DNA from: Salipiger mangrovisoli
Lineage (GTDB): Bacteria > Pseudomonadota > Alphaproteobacteria > Rhodobacterales > Rhodobacteraceae
DNA length: 64,000 nucleotides
Direction of reading: 5' to 3'
Assembly: GCF_015223355.1 (NCBI RefSeq)
Contig: NZ_JADFFK010000028.1
Location: 1 to 64,000, forward strand
Below, one piece after another: positions 17,597 to 27,535 of the stretch (position 1 is its first letter; every line of letters starts with the position of its first letter). The notes beneath the pieces are model-generated. The model saw nothing but the letters and a program-made list of their open reading frames with translations. It ran no database searches and was not told the DNA's origin. The translations under genes and the position numbers were made by a program.

Positions 17597-18610
17597 ATGA
17601 AGACAGCATTCATCACCGGCATCACCGGCCAGGACGGCGCCTATCTCGCGAAGCTCCTGCTCGAGAAGGGCTACGAGGTGCATGGCGGGGTGCGGCGCAG
17701 CTCCCATGCCGAGAACTTGCGGCTCGAGACCCTGGGGATCGCCGACAAGGTCACGCTGCACGAATTCGACCTGACCGAGCAGAACAACGTCTTCCGCACC
17801 ATCCGGGCGGTGGCGATGGACGAGTTCTACAACCTCGCGGCGCAGAGCTTTGTCGGAGCCTCCTGGGAGCTGCCGATCTACACCTCCGACGTCGATGCCA
17901 TGGGCGTGGTGCGGGTGCTCGACACGCTGCGCAGCCTGCGCCCCGAGACGCGCTTCTACCAGGCCTCGACCTCCGAGATGTTCGGCCTGGTGCAGGAGGT
18001 GCCGCAGCGCGAGACCACGCCGCTCTACCCGCGCTCGCCCTATGGCGTGGCCAAGGTCTACGGCCATTACATCACCAAGAACTACCGCGAGAGCTTCGGC
18101 CTGCACGCCAGCTCGGGGATCCTGTTCAACCACGAAAGCCCGCTGCGCGGCGCCGAATTCGTCACCCGCAAGATCACCCTCGGCCTCGCGGCGCTGGCCC
18201 GCGGCGGCGCGGCGCCGGTCGAGCTCGGCAACATGGACGCCAAGCGCGACTGGGGCTTTGCCGGCGATTACGTCGAGGGCATGTGGCGCATGCTGCAGCA
18301 GGAGGTGGCCGACGATTACGTGCTGGCCACCGGGGTGACCACGACGATCCGCGACTTCTTCACCTATGCCGCCGAGGAGCTGGGCATGGATCTGGCCTGG
18401 GAGGGCACGGGCGAGGCCGAGACCGCCACCGACCGCAAGAGCGGCAAGCAGGTGATGAAGGTGAACCCCAAGTTCTACCGCCCCGCCGAGGTCGAGCTGC
18501 TGATCGGCGATGCCTCCAAGGCGCGCGAGACGCTTGGCTGGGAGGCCAAGACCGACATCCGCGCGCTTGCCGCGATGATGGCCAAATCCGACTACGACGC
18601 ACTCTCCTGA
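17597..18610 (+). CDS. gmd: GDP-mannose 4,6-dehydratase
   Basis: A 337-residue SDR enzyme forming GDP-4-keto-6-deoxymannose, the branch-point precursor of GDP-fucose, GDP-rhamnose and related 6-deoxy sugars. ITGITGQDGAYLAKLLL at residues 6-22 is diagnostic. The Thr125/Ser126/Glu127 group (STSEMFG) and Tyr149/Lys153 (YGVAK) are in place. The FNHESPLRG block and NMDAKRDWGFAGDYVEGMW are typical of Gmd. Length is slightly short but within range. No fucose synthase or reductase partner (fcl, rmd) is visible in the window. It shares an operon with the following glycosyltransferase (22-bp gap). Confidence 0.96.
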   Translation: MKTAFITGITGQDGAYLAKLLLEKGYEVHGGVRRSSHAENLRLETLGIADKVTLHEFDLTEQNNVFRTIRAVAMDEFYNLAAQSFVGASWELPIYTSDVDAMGVVRVLDTLRSLRPETRFYQASTSEMFGLVQEVPQRETTPLYPRSPYGVAKVYGHYITKNYRESFGLHASSGILFNHESPLRGAEFVTRKITLGLAALARGGAAPVELGNMDAKRDWGFAGDYVEGMWRMLQQEVADDYVLATGVTTTIRDFFTYAAEELGMDLAWEGTGEAETATDRKSGKQVMKVNPKFYRPAEVELLIGDASKARETLGWEAKTDIRALAAMMAKSDYDALS

Positions 18611-18632
18611 GCCGGCGCGGAAGGACAGCCCG

Positions 18633-21203
18633 ATGAGCACCGCCGGATTCCCGCTGATCACCAAGCTGCGCAGCACCGCCCGCCGGGTGCTGAAGGGGCC
18701 ACCGCCGCCGCCCGATGGCCACCAGTACCATGGCGCCTTCCGCGGCAATCTCGACGGGCTGTCCGACGACAGCGTGCTGCGCGGTTGGGTGATCCGCCAG
18801 GACAGCAAGAAGGGCCGGGTGCCGGTGGGACTCTATGCCGGCAACACCCTGATCGACGCCCGCGTCGCCGACGAGTTGCGCGAAGACGTGCGCGACGTGA
18901 CCGGCGGCGAGACGACCTGCGGCTTCCAGTTCCGCCTGTCGGAAATCCACCACCAGAAGATCGCCGAGGCCGGCGGCGCGCTGCGCCTGCGCATCGAAGG
19001 GCCGGAGGGGATCGAACTGGGACGGCTGCAGCTCAAGATCGAGGACGCCGCGCCGGGCGCCGGGGCCGACTTGGCAACCCGCTGCCGCTTCGCGTTGAAG
19101 CGCGAGCTGGCGGCCATGCGCGCGCTGCTCGATGAGACCCCCGCCGCCGGGGCCTTGTCCTCCGCGCCCGAGCCGCGGCCCGCGCTGAGCCGCCACGGCA
19201 ATCTCCTGACCACCGATCGGCTGGTCCCCGATATCCCGAAGAGCGGCCAGCCCGCCTATCTCGACTACGTGCGTTACCGCTATCGGCTGAACGAGCACTT
19301 CCCCGTGGAACCGGGGGTCGAGTGCCAGGATCACTACCTTTATTGGTACCTGAGCGCCTATCGCAGCGGCGAGAACCACCGCATCCCGCTCTCGGCCGGG
19401 CAGATCGCCTATCTCAACGCGCCGCAGACCATGGGCGGGCAGACCAACACCCTCAGCCGCGTCATGTGGTGGCGGCTCATGGGCCGGCCCGACATGCTAG
19501 GGCGGCTCAACCTCAACGACCGCGACGCCTATCTCGACGTGCTGTTCTGGTGGGTGCATCAGGACGTGGCGACGCTCTACTTCGAGGATTGCCTGGTGCC
19601 GCCGCAGGTCATCGAGGCGCTACGCGAGGTGCCGCCCGCGCGGCGGCTGACCGCCTTCCCGCTGAGCCAGTTTGCCCTGCGCTTTTACGCCGAGAACCCG
19701 AAGCTGAAGTTCCTCGACATCGACAGCGCCGAGGGGCGCAAGACCCTGGTGCTGATCCTGCTGCTGCAGGCGGCGCAGCGCCCCGATCTCTTGCGCTACA
19801 TCCCGCAGGAGCAGATCGACGCGCTGCTCGCCCCCGGCGAGGACGGCGGCGCCTCGGAGCTTGAGCTTTTCCTCGCCGCGCTGCGCGAAGACGAGGCGGC
19901 AGGGCCCATCGCCCTGCCCCGCGCCCGCTACGCCGCGGCGCTGCGCCGCAAGTACTTCGATCTCGGCAGCCGCGCCTTCCTGACCTTCGACCGGGACGGC
20001 AACCGTTTCGAGGCCGCCGCCATGCCGCTGCCCGACCCCGCCCGGCCCGAGGTCGACGTGCAGCTGATCGGCCCGCTGGCCAAGGCCTCGGGCCTCGGCC
20101 AGGCCACGCGGCTCTCGGCCGAGATCCTGCGCGCCACCGGGCTCGAGGTGCGCGGCGTCGACTTCGACCTCGACAACCCGGCCCCCGAGGGCTTCAGCTC
20201 GGAGACGCTGGTCGAGGATTATGGCCCGGCCCGGATCAACCTGCTGCATCTGAACGCGGAATCCATCCCGCTGGCCTATGCCTACCAGCCCGATGTCTTC
20301 TCGGGCGCCTACAACATCGGCTATTTCTTCTGGGAACTCGACATGCCGGCCTATTGCCACTACCTCGGCATGTCGCTGCTCGACGAGATCTGGGTCTCCA
20401 CCGACTACGGGCTGCGGATCTACAAGCCCGGCGCCGAGGGCAAGCCGGTGGTCAACGTCGGCATGTGCTACGAGGAACACCCCGACATCACCCGCGCCGC
20501 CGCCCGCGCCTTCGTCGAGGCGCGCTTCGGCTTCGACGCCAGCCACCACGTCTGCCTCGTCGCCTTCGACAGCTTCTCCTTCGTGCAGCGCAAGAACCCG
20601 GTGGCGGTGCTCGAGGCCTTCCAGCAGGCCTTTGCCGGTGTGCCCGAGGCGCGGCTGGTGGTGAAGACGCAGAACCGCACCAAGGTCTTCGACCCGGTGC
20701 AGGTGGCGCTCTGGAGCCGCGTCGACGAGATCATCGCCGGCGATCCGCGCATCGTGGTGATGAACGAGACACTGAGCTACCGCGACCTCTTGCAGCTCAA
20801 GGCCGGCTCGGATTGCTACATCTCGCTGCACAAGTCCGAGGGCTGGGGCTTTGGCATGATCGAGGCCATGGCGCTGAAGGTGCCGGTGATCTGCACCGCC
20901 TATTCCGGCAACATGGACTTCTGCTCGGACGAAACCGCCTGGCTGGTCGGCTACGAGGAGGTGCCGCTCGAGCAGGGCGACTACATCTTCGTGCGCGACG
21001 GCTCGCTCTGGGCCGAGCCCTCGGTCGCCGAGGCGGCGCGCCAACTGCGCGCCGCCCGCGACAACCCGCAGGCCAGCCGGGACAAGGCCGAGGCGGCCTA
21101 TTCCCACATCCGGGAGAATTTCTCGGTCGATGCCATCGCCGGTCGCTACGGCGCGCGGCTGCGCGAGATCCTCGCCGAGCTCGACGCGCGGCGGGCCGGG
21201 TGA
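18633..21203 (+). CDS. large GT4-type glycosyltransferase
   Basis: 856 residues from ATG at 18633, with GGAAGGA just upstream. Residues about 30-130 form a small beta-sandwich-like domain common in polysaccharide enzymes (GNLDGLSDDSVLRGWVIRQ, then VADELREDV). A helical middle follows. From about residue 470 there is a GT-B glycosyltransferase: VDVQLIGPLAKASGLGQATR, INLLHLNAESIPLAYAYQPD, FFWELDMP, and the donor-site block CYISLHKSEGWGFGMIEAMA. Linked to gmd, it may transfer the 6-deoxy sugar that gmd helps to make, but this is inferred from position only. Confidence 0.83.
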   Translation: MSTAGFPLITKLRSTARRVLKGPPPPPDGHQYHGAFRGNLDGLSDDSVLRGWVIRQDSKKGRVPVGLYAGNTLIDARVADELREDVRDVTGGETTCGFQFRLSEIHHQKIAEAGGALRLRIEGPEGIELGRLQLKIEDAAPGAGADLATRCRFALKRELAAMRALLDETPAAGALSSAPEPRPALSRHGNLLTTDRLVPDIPKSGQPAYLDYVRYRYRLNEHFPVEPGVECQDHYLYWYLSAYRSGENHRIPLSAGQIAYLNAPQTMGGQTNTLSRVMWWRLMGRPDMLGRLNLNDRDAYLDVLFWWVHQDVATLYFEDCLVPPQVIEALREVPPARRLTAFPLSQFALRFYAENPKLKFLDIDSAEGRKTLVLILLLQAAQRPDLLRYIPQEQIDALLAPGEDGGASELELFLAALREDEAAGPIALPRARYAAALRRKYFDLGSRAFLTFDRDGNRFEAAAMPLPDPARPEVDVQLIGPLAKASGLGQATRLSAEILRATGLEVRGVDFDLDNPAPEGFSSETLVEDYGPARINLLHLNAESIPLAYAYQPDVFSGAYNIGYFFWELDMPAYCHYLGMSLLDEIWVSTDYGLRIYKPGAEGKPVVNVGMCYEEHPDITRAAARAFVEARFGFDASHHVCLVAFDSFSFVQRKNPVAVLEAFQQAFAGVPEARLVVKTQNRTKVFDPVQVALWSRVDEIIAGDPRIVVMNETLSYRDLLQLKAGSDCYISLHKSEGWGFGMIEAMALKVPVICTAYSGNMDFCSDETAWLVGYEEVPLEQGDYIFVRDGSLWAEPSVAEAARQLRAARDNPQASRDKAEAAYSHIRENFSVDAIAGRYGARLREILAELDARRAG

Positions 21204-21213
21204 GCCCGCGACG

Positions 21214-22224
21214 TCAGACCCAGCGGCCCACCGCAAGCACCGCGCAGGCGGTGGCGACCCGCGCGCCGATGAGGTCCCAGGCCGAGATCTCGGCACTGCC
21301 CGCCGCAACCGCCCCCACCGAGAGCAGTTGCGCCGCCCCCGAGGCACAGCTGCCACTCACTACAGGCGGCGCGGCAAACGCCGCCGGGTAGCTCCAGCTG
21401 ACCACCCCCGCGGCGCTGCTGGTCAGCGTGTGCCAGCAGAGCTGCGTACCATCAGCCAGCCGCAGGTAAGCTCCCTCCGCCCCCGAGCCCTGCTCAAGCA
21501 GCGCGCCGATACTCTCCCCCGCAAGCTGGCCGACCGTGCCGAGCACGCCTGAGCCGGAGAGCGCGCCATCGACCCGCGCGCCCTGCGGCAGATGCGCCAC
21601 CCCCGTGGCCGCCGACAGGCTCAGCCCGGTCCGCCAGCCCGCGCCATCCTCCGAGACCTTCACCGCGAAATCATCATCCCCGGCGCAGCCCATCTCGGCG
21701 CGGCCCGACCAGCCGGTCTGGAAGAGCAGGCTGGCGGTGTCGCCCGCCGCCGCCTTGTTGATCTTCAGCTGGTGCCCGGCGCCGGCGTGGCTGAGCAGCG
21801 TCGCCTCCGAGGCCACCGCCAGCCGGTTCACCGCGTCGGGCGCGGTATTTAGCCCGAGCTCAAGCATCTGGCCCTGCGTCGGCAACGGCATCTCCTGCCA
21901 GTCGCCCCCGTGCCAGACCAGCGCCGCCGCCTCGTCGAGCACGAAGGCCCGCCAGCCCGGTCCCGGCGCGAGGAACTGCCAGGCCGTGCCGTCCCAGAAG
22001 GCCAGCGCCCCGGCCTGCCCCGACCAGGCACCGCCCGCCCCCGCGGGCAGCAGGTAGCGCGCGCCCGGCGCGGGCGCGGCGGGAGGATCGGGAAGCGTGC
22101 GGCTCTGCACCGCCAACTGCACCAGCGCGTCGAGCCGCAGCAGCGCCTCGTTGTGGGTGACGTGTTTCTGCGCCTGCGCCGGGGCGAGATAGGGCAGCGA
22201 GAGGTTGGCGGACAGATCGGACAT
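21214..22224 (-). CDS. DUF2793 family protein
   Basis: 336 residues. The start MSDLSANLSLPYLAPAQAQK, followed by HVTHNEALLRLDALVQLAVQ, is the signature of DUF2793 proteins, which are frequent in Rhodobacterales genomes and are often found near phage-tail-like or exopolysaccharide genes. The rest is Gly/Ala-rich with predicted beta strands, ending in a Ser/Ala-rich C-terminus. There is no signal peptide. The function of the family is not established. Here it converges on the large GT4 gene with only 10 bases between stops, and lies just downstream of a secreted DUF4214 protein on the same strand. Confidence 0.8.
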   Translation of the reverse strand: MSDLSANLSLPYLAPAQAQKHVTHNEALLRLDALVQLAVQSRTLPDPPAAPAPGARYLLPAGAGGAWSGQAGALAFWDGTAWQFLAPGPGWRAFVLDEAAALVWHGGDWQEMPLPTQGQMLELGLNTAPDAVNRLAVASEATLLSHAGAGHQLKINKAAAGDTASLLFQTGWSGRAEMGCAGDDDFAVKVSEDGAGWRTGLSLSAATGVAHLPQGARVDGALSGSGVLGTVGQLAGESIGALLEQGSGAEGAYLRLADGTQLCWHTLTSSAAGVVSWSYPAAFAAPPVVSGSCASGAAQLLSVGAVAAGSAEISAWDLIGARVATACAVLAVGRWV

Positions 22225-22368
22225 GCGGCGGCTCCCTGCGCGGCGCCCCCTCGCGGAGGCTCATGGCAGGCAGGGTAAGCGCAGCGCCCTTAAGCGAATC
22301 CTGCGCCGCCGCGCGCGCGAAGCGCAACGGCCCGGGCGCCGCTTGGAGATGCCTAGAGAGAAAGGGTC

Positions 22369-22392
22369 GATCCGGGCGAGACCGCCCGGATC
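22369..22392 (-). terminator. intrinsic terminator of the CAP/DUF4214 gene
   Basis: GATCCGGGCG and CGCCCGGATC form a perfect 10-bp stem with a 4-base loop, 24 bases downstream of the minus-strand stop. On that strand it is followed by a pyrimidine-rich CCCTTTCTCTCT. Confidence 0.75.
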
Positions 22393-22416
22393 AGAGACTG
22401 TTTTCGGCTCAGGCCC

Positions 22417-24477
22417 TCAGGCCAGCTCGAGCCGCACCCCGGTCATCAGGTCGAGATCGGTGCCCAGCAGCACCAGGTCCGATCCGCCCGCGGTCAGCAG
22501 CAGGTCGTCGCCGTCCTGCACGAAGGCCGCCCGCGCCGCGGCGGTGTCGGCAAAGCCGAAGCCCTCGAGGCGCAGCGTGTCCCAAGCCTCGAAATCGGCA
22601 ATCGTGGCGCTGCCGCCGCTGGCGAAGAGAAAGAGATCCGCATGCAGCCCGCCGACCAGCACGTCGTCGCCGGTGCCGCCATCGAGCACGTCATCGATGC
22701 CCTGGCCCCGCATCCAGGCCTCGTAATCCGCCTCGGTGCCGGCGATGAACTCGGCGCTCTGTGCAAAGCCCTGCACCACCTCGGACCGGCTCATCCCGCC
22801 GTCCAGGCGTGCCGTCCAGTTGGCGAGCCCGGTGGCATCCGCATCGCGGCCCAACACGTTGTTGTAGAGCAGGTCCACGAAAGCTCCATTGTCGAGCGCG
22901 CCGTAGGTTTTCTGGAACTCGGCGCTCTGCACGAAGCCGTCGACCACCCCGAGATAGGCCCGCCCGTCGGCGAGCCGGCCGCTCCAGTTGTCGAAGCCGG
23001 TGACATCCGGGGCGCGGTCCAGCGTCGCCTGATAGAGCCGGAAGACATCGTCGCCCCAGGAGGCCGCACCGCCCTCGGACAAGGCGTGATGGATGCCGTA
23101 GGCCGCCGCATCCATCGCGGTCTTGGCGATAAACTCGGCGCTCTGCGAGAAGCCGAGCACCACCTCGGGGCGGCTCCAGGAACCATTGTCGAGCCGCGCG
23201 GTCCAGTTTGCCAGTCCGGTGGCATCGGGAGCGCGGTCCAACACATTGTTGTAGAGCAGGGTGACGAAGCCTTCGTTGTCGAGCGCACCGTAGGTTTTCT
23301 GGAACTCGGCGCTGTCGGTGAAGCCGCTCGCGACCTCCTCCAGCGTCTTCGCACCGCTCTCGAGCCGCGCCGACCAGTTGCCGTAGCCTTCGAGGTTCGG
23401 GGCGCGGTCCAGCGTGGCTAGGTAGAGCCGGTAGACCGTGTCGCCCTCCGCCGGGCCCTCGAACGCCTGATCGCCGAAGAGCAGGTCATCGCCGCCACCG
23501 CCGAGCAGCGTGTCAAACCCGCCACCGCCGATCAGGGTCTGGTCAATCTCGCCGAGGCCCTGCAGCAGCTCGTCCGCCGGCGTACCCTGGAGCAGCGTCG
23601 CCGAAGAGATGAGATCGCCCGCGACCGCCTCGTCCGCAATGGCGTCGAGCTTGAGGTTCGCGCCCTCCATGGTGACGCTGTAGCTCAACTCTCCGGAAAT
23701 CCCCGCGCCCGAGAAGCTGACCTCGTAGACCCCATCCGGCAGCACCATCTGGTAGCCGCCCGCGGCCCAGCTGGTGGTGACATAGGTGCCGGCTGCGCCG
23801 GTGGCGGTCACGGTGATCCCGCCCAGCCCCTCGCCCATGTCGTAGAAATCATCGCCGTCGGCATCGTCGATCACCACGCCCAGAAGCTGCGCCTGATAGG
23901 CCGCGCGGTTGCCGAAATCCTGGGTCACCACATAGGGGCCGACCTTGCCGCCGGAAGAGGCCAGCGCGCCGATGCCGATCTCGGTCACCGACGCGGCGAG
24001 GATCGACTCCCGGTGCCCGGCCGGATCCTGCATGCCGCCGGGACCGGCGCCCCAGTCGACGTAGAAGCTGGCATGGCCATGCAGCGGATCGTCGGCATAG
24101 GCGAAGATGTTCTCGCGCAGCCGCGACCAGCCCGCGTAGCCCGCCGCCACCACCCGGTCGCGCAGCACCGGCTCGTCGCCGATCTGGTGCTCTTGGGTCT
24201 GCGTGTCGATCATCAGCTGCGAATGACCCTCGGCGGCCTCGGCCAGGGCGCTGTTCCAGGCCAGCGGCGCCACCGCGTCATAGGCGGCGAGCTGCGCGCG
24301 GAAGAGATCGAGATTGACCCCGAAGTAGCTCAGCGCCGAGGTGATGTTGGACTGCACCCCGGTGCCGGTATCGGCATTCGCGATCAGCGCGTCGAACTCG
24401 CCCGAGGGATCGAGACGCGCGCGGTTGATATACTCCAGCATCTGCTGTTCGAAAACGGTAGGGGTCTGGCTCGACAT
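22417..24477 (-). CDS. secreted CAP-domain / DUF4214 / RTX-type protein
   Basis: 686 residues, acidic, with no N-terminal signal peptide, as expected for type I secretion substrates. Residues about 5-200 are a CAP/SCP domain (QQMLEYINRARLDPSGEF, EGHSQLMID, LRENIFAYA). A short Ca-binding/CNA-B-like part follows (VIDDADGDDFYDMGEG). Then come four DUF4214-type units with the pattern LYxxxLDRAPDxxGxxNW and SAEF, at about residues 345-600. It ends with a GGTGDDVLVGG nonapeptide stretch and an acidic C-terminal module of about 80 residues, DFEAWDTLRLEGFGFAD. The same tail occurs in two other proteins of this window. Likely an extracellular matrix or surface protein. The CAP activity is not predictable. 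Confidence 0.85.
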   Translation of the reverse strand: MSSQTPTVFEQQMLEYINRARLDPSGEFDALIANADTGTGVQSNITSALSYFGVNLDLFRAQLAAYDAVAPLAWNSALAEAAEGHSQLMIDTQTQEHQIGDEPVLRDRVVAAGYAGWSRLRENIFAYADDPLHGHASFYVDWGAGPGGMQDPAGHRESILAASVTEIGIGALASSGGKVGPYVVTQDFGNRAAYQAQLLGVVIDDADGDDFYDMGEGLGGITVTATGAAGTYVTTSWAAGGYQMVLPDGVYEVSFSGAGISGELSYSVTMEGANLKLDAIADEAVAGDLISSATLLQGTPADELLQGLGEIDQTLIGGGGFDTLLGGGGDDLLFGDQAFEGPAEGDTVYRLYLATLDRAPNLEGYGNWSARLESGAKTLEEVASGFTDSAEFQKTYGALDNEGFVTLLYNNVLDRAPDATGLANWTARLDNGSWSRPEVVLGFSQSAEFIAKTAMDAAAYGIHHALSEGGAASWGDDVFRLYQATLDRAPDVTGFDNWSGRLADGRAYLGVVDGFVQSAEFQKTYGALDNGAFVDLLYNNVLGRDADATGLANWTARLDGGMSRSEVVQGFAQSAEFIAGTEADYEAWMRGQGIDDVLDGGTGDDVLVGGLHADLFLFASGGSATIADFEAWDTLRLEGFGFADTAAARAAFVQDGDDLLLTAGGSDLVLLGTDLDLMTGVRLELA

Positions 24478-24593
24478 GTGCCTTTTGCCTCTCCTCGGAA
24501 ATTACGAAAAACTTTTATTTCTGGGTCTTTCTGGTCTTTCCCGGCCCTTCCAGCGCCTCCCTCCCCGAGGCCCCGGCCCCGCGGGGCCGGACG

Positions 24594-27350
24594 CTAGAAC
24601 AGCAGCATGTCGTCATGAATAGCAGATTGCGTGATCCCGTGCAGGAAGACGCTGCTGCCCTGGTCGGAAAACAGCACCCCGTGCCCGACCTGCACCATCT
24701 GCGCGCGGATCTCGGCGGCGGATGCGTAGCCGAAGCCCTCGAAGCGCAGCCAGTCCCAGCGTTCGAGGTCGGCCACCTCGTGCTGGCCCCGCGCCGCGGC
24801 ACGGAAGACGAAAATGTCTGAAAGCATGCCGCCGACCAGCAGGTTGGTGCCACCGCCACCGTCGAGCAGGTCGTCCTCGCCGGCCCCGCGCATGAAGGCC
24901 AGCAGGTCCGGGGCGCTGCGGGCGGTGAACTCGGTGCTTTGGGAAAAGCCGCGCACCACCTCGGCCTGGCTCATCCCCGCCTCAAGCCGCGCGGTCCAGT
25001 TGGCCTGCCCCGACGCGTCGCCCTCGCGGCCCAGCACGTTGCGGTAGAGCTGCGCGACGAAGCCCGCCGCGTCGAGCGTGCCGTAGCTCTGGCGGAACTC
25101 GGCGCTGGCGGTGAACCCCTCGACCACCTCGGGAAACGGCCGTCCCTGCGCCAGCCGGGCGCTCCAGTTCAGCAGGCCCGGCAGGTCGGGGGCGCGGTCC
25201 AGAACCGCCTGGTAGAGCCGGAAGACATCGTCCGCCCAGCCCTGCTGCAGCGCCTCGCGGCTGTGCCCGGCCGCCCCGGCGGCGCTGGCGGCGATGAACT
25301 CGGCGCTTTCGGAAAACCCCAGGACCACCTGCTCGCGGCTCATCCCCGTCTCGAGCCGCGCGGTCCAGTTGGACAGCCCCTGCGGCTCGGGCTCCCGGTC
25401 CAGCACGTTGCGATAGAGCAGCGTCACGAAACCGGCGTCATCGGGGGCGCCGTAGGCTTGGCGGAACTCCGGCGCGCCGGTGAAGCCCGCCGCCACCGAG
25501 ACGAGGTCGCGCTCGCCCGAGAGCAGCCGCGCGCTCCAGTTCCACAGGCCCGCAGCATCGGGCGCGCGGTCCAGCGTGGCGCGGTAGAGCCGGTAGACCG
25601 ATCCCGCGACCGGATCGAAGCCCGGATCGCTCACCGCGCCGCTCAGCACATCGTCCCCCGGCCCGCCGATCAGCAGGCTGCCGGCGGCAGTCGGCGTTTC
25701 TCCAGGCGTTTCTCCAGGCGCCTCTTCCGGTGTCTCCTCCGGCGGTTCAGGCACTGATCCGGGCTCTTCTTCCTCTTCCGGGACCTCCTCCACCGGCTGC
25801 GGTTCGGAGATCGGGCTGGTGTCCAGATGCCACAGGTCGTACAGTTCCCCGATATCGAAATCCGCCGCCGAGAGCGGGCTGCCCGCAGCGTTGGTCACCT
25901 GCAGCACCTCCGCACCGATCCTGATCTGCGCGCCGTTCGCGCTGGGAGTGATATCGAGCGCCGCCACCGTGTAGAACCGCCCCATGCCCGACAGATCGAG
26001 CCGGTCCACCCCCGGCTCGAAGTCGAGAATCCGGTCGAGCTCCCCGTCGCCGCCAATCACGAAGACATCTGCCCCGGCGCCGCCGCTCAGCCGGTCCGCG
26101 CCCGGCCCGTCGATCAGCACGTCGTCGCCCGCGCCGCCGCGCAGAGTGTCGTCGCCTGCCCCGCCCGCGACCTGGTCATTGCCAGCGCCGCCCTGCCAGT
26201 TGTCCGCCCCGGAGCCGAGCTGCTGCCGCGCGCCGATCTGCCCCAGCTCCGCGCGCAGCAGGCTGATCCCGCCCCCGGCACCGGGCGCCCCCTCGGGCCA
26301 GCCGCCGGCGACGTAGATCTCGAGCGCGGTGCCCGCTCCGCTGCCGCTGCGTGCCAGCGCCAGAGCGACGGGGTCGCTCAGCGCCATGCCCGCGTCATCG
26401 GCCAGCGTTGCAAGGTGCAGCAGCCGCCCGCCGGGCAGCAGGGTCAGCAGGCTGACCCCGTCGTCGCTGCCGCCCGCCACCAGATAGAGCTGCCCATCGA
26501 CCACGAGGCTGGCCAGCGCGGTGACTCCGGCGAAGCGCATGTCCAGATCGTCGCCAACAAGATCAGTCACCCACATGCCGCCATCAGCCGCCAGCGCCAC
26601 CACCGCCAAATGCCCCGAGCCCGAGCCGATCAGCGCGTAGCTCTGCCCGGCCAGCGTCACCAGTTCGAGCCGGGTCGGCGTGTCGAGAAAAAGCCCGTCG
26701 TACACTCGAAGCTGACGCAGATCACTCAGCGCGCCGGAGGGCAAAATTCTCCAGGAGTAGAGACTGTTTTCCTCGGGTGAGAGCGCCAAAACCCGGCTCT
26801 GTGCGCCAAACTCCGTCGCCACCAGCGCCGAAACCGCCCCGACGTCCCCAGCCGAAGCCACAGCACGCAGCACACCCTCGGAGCCGGTCTGCCAGACCTC
26901 GATCCCGGCGCCCTGCCGCGCCGCGCTGACCAGAAGATCCGCGCCGCCACCCTGCCCGCTCAGCACCGCCAGATCCGCCAACGCCCGCGCCGCGCTATCG
27001 CCGTAACGCAGCGAGACCCGCTCCGTGAGCGCGCTGTCCGCACCGATCCGCCAGCCCTCGATCCCCGCGCCGGCACCGCCCGGAACCAGCAAAAACTCCG
27101 CGCCGCCAATCTCGGCGACCAGCAGCTGGCGCGGCGCGGAGAGCCCGGAAGTAGAGCCTGCATAGCTCTGGACCGCAGTGATCCCCAGCTCCGCGCTCCA
27201 GCCCAGCAGCCCGGCCCCGGCGCTGTAGAGCCGCAGACCGCCCTCCGCAGGCCAGGCCAGCAGCGCCGATAGCCCCATCATCTGCGCCGCGCCCGCAGGG
27301 TCCAGATCGGGCCCGGAAAACTGCGTCGTCACATGGCTGAGCTGTCCCAT
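24594..27350 (-). CDS. secreted beta-propeller-like / RTX / DUF4214 protein
   Basis: ATG at 27350 is chosen (AGGA about 10 bases upstream, reads MGQLSHVTTQFSGPDLDPAG). The frame continues further upstream but reads as Arg-rich non-coding sequence. The 918-residue product has a long repetitive N-terminal half with recurrent G-x-S-x-LYSAG/LLSxxR patterns suggestive of a propeller. Two to three RTX nonapeptides follow (GGAGDDTLRGGAGDDVL), then a Pro/Glu-rich linker and four DUF4214 units. The C-terminal module is ADLERWDWLRFEGFGYAS. The architecture indicates type I secretion and calcium-dependent folding outside the cell. It is adjacent to, and a probable paralogue of, the CAP/DUF4214 gene. Confidence 0.83.
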   Translation of the reverse strand: MGQLSHVTTQFSGPDLDPAGAAQMMGLSALLAWPAEGGLRLYSAGAGLLGWSAELGITAVQSYAGSTSGLSAPRQLLVAEIGGAEFLLVPGGAGAGIEGWRIGADSALTERVSLRYGDSAARALADLAVLSGQGGGADLLVSAARQGAGIEVWQTGSEGVLRAVASAGDVGAVSALVATEFGAQSRVLALSPEENSLYSWRILPSGALSDLRQLRVYDGLFLDTPTRLELVTLAGQSYALIGSGSGHLAVVALAADGGMWVTDLVGDDLDMRFAGVTALASLVVDGQLYLVAGGSDDGVSLLTLLPGGRLLHLATLADDAGMALSDPVALALARSGSGAGTALEIYVAGGWPEGAPGAGGGISLLRAELGQIGARQQLGSGADNWQGGAGNDQVAGGAGDDTLRGGAGDDVLIDGPGADRLSGGAGADVFVIGGDGELDRILDFEPGVDRLDLSGMGRFYTVAALDITPSANGAQIRIGAEVLQVTNAAGSPLSAADFDIGELYDLWHLDTSPISEPQPVEEVPEEEEEPGSVPEPPEETPEEAPGETPGETPTAAGSLLIGGPGDDVLSGAVSDPGFDPVAGSVYRLYRATLDRAPDAAGLWNWSARLLSGERDLVSVAAGFTGAPEFRQAYGAPDDAGFVTLLYRNVLDREPEPQGLSNWTARLETGMSREQVVLGFSESAEFIAASAAGAAGHSREALQQGWADDVFRLYQAVLDRAPDLPGLLNWSARLAQGRPFPEVVEGFTASAEFRQSYGTLDAAGFVAQLYRNVLGREGDASGQANWTARLEAGMSQAEVVRGFSQSTEFTARSAPDLLAFMRGAGEDDLLDGGGGTNLLVGGMLSDIFVFRAAARGQHEVADLERWDWLRFEGFGYASAAEIRAQMVQVGHGVLFSDQGSSVFLHGITQSAIHDDMLLF

Positions 27351-27535
27351 CTCGCGTCCTGCGTCCTGCCCGGCGTGTCTCCAGCTATGCCTCCGCCACC
27401 CTCGCCACGTGGTTAACGCCGTGCCCTGAAATCCGCGCAAAATGTCTGGCATTGTCGAGAACTGCCGCGCGCGGTTGCGCCCCCCGCCGCGCTCCGGCAT
27501 GACCTAGGGCAAGAGCCCCGGCAGAGAGACCGACA

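Noticed and set aside
24573-24590. GC palindrome CCGGCCCCGCGGGGCCGG next to the stop of the propeller/DUF4214 gene.
   Set aside because: It could form a hairpin, but there is no T-run after it on the minus strand and such GC palindromes arise easily at this base composition.
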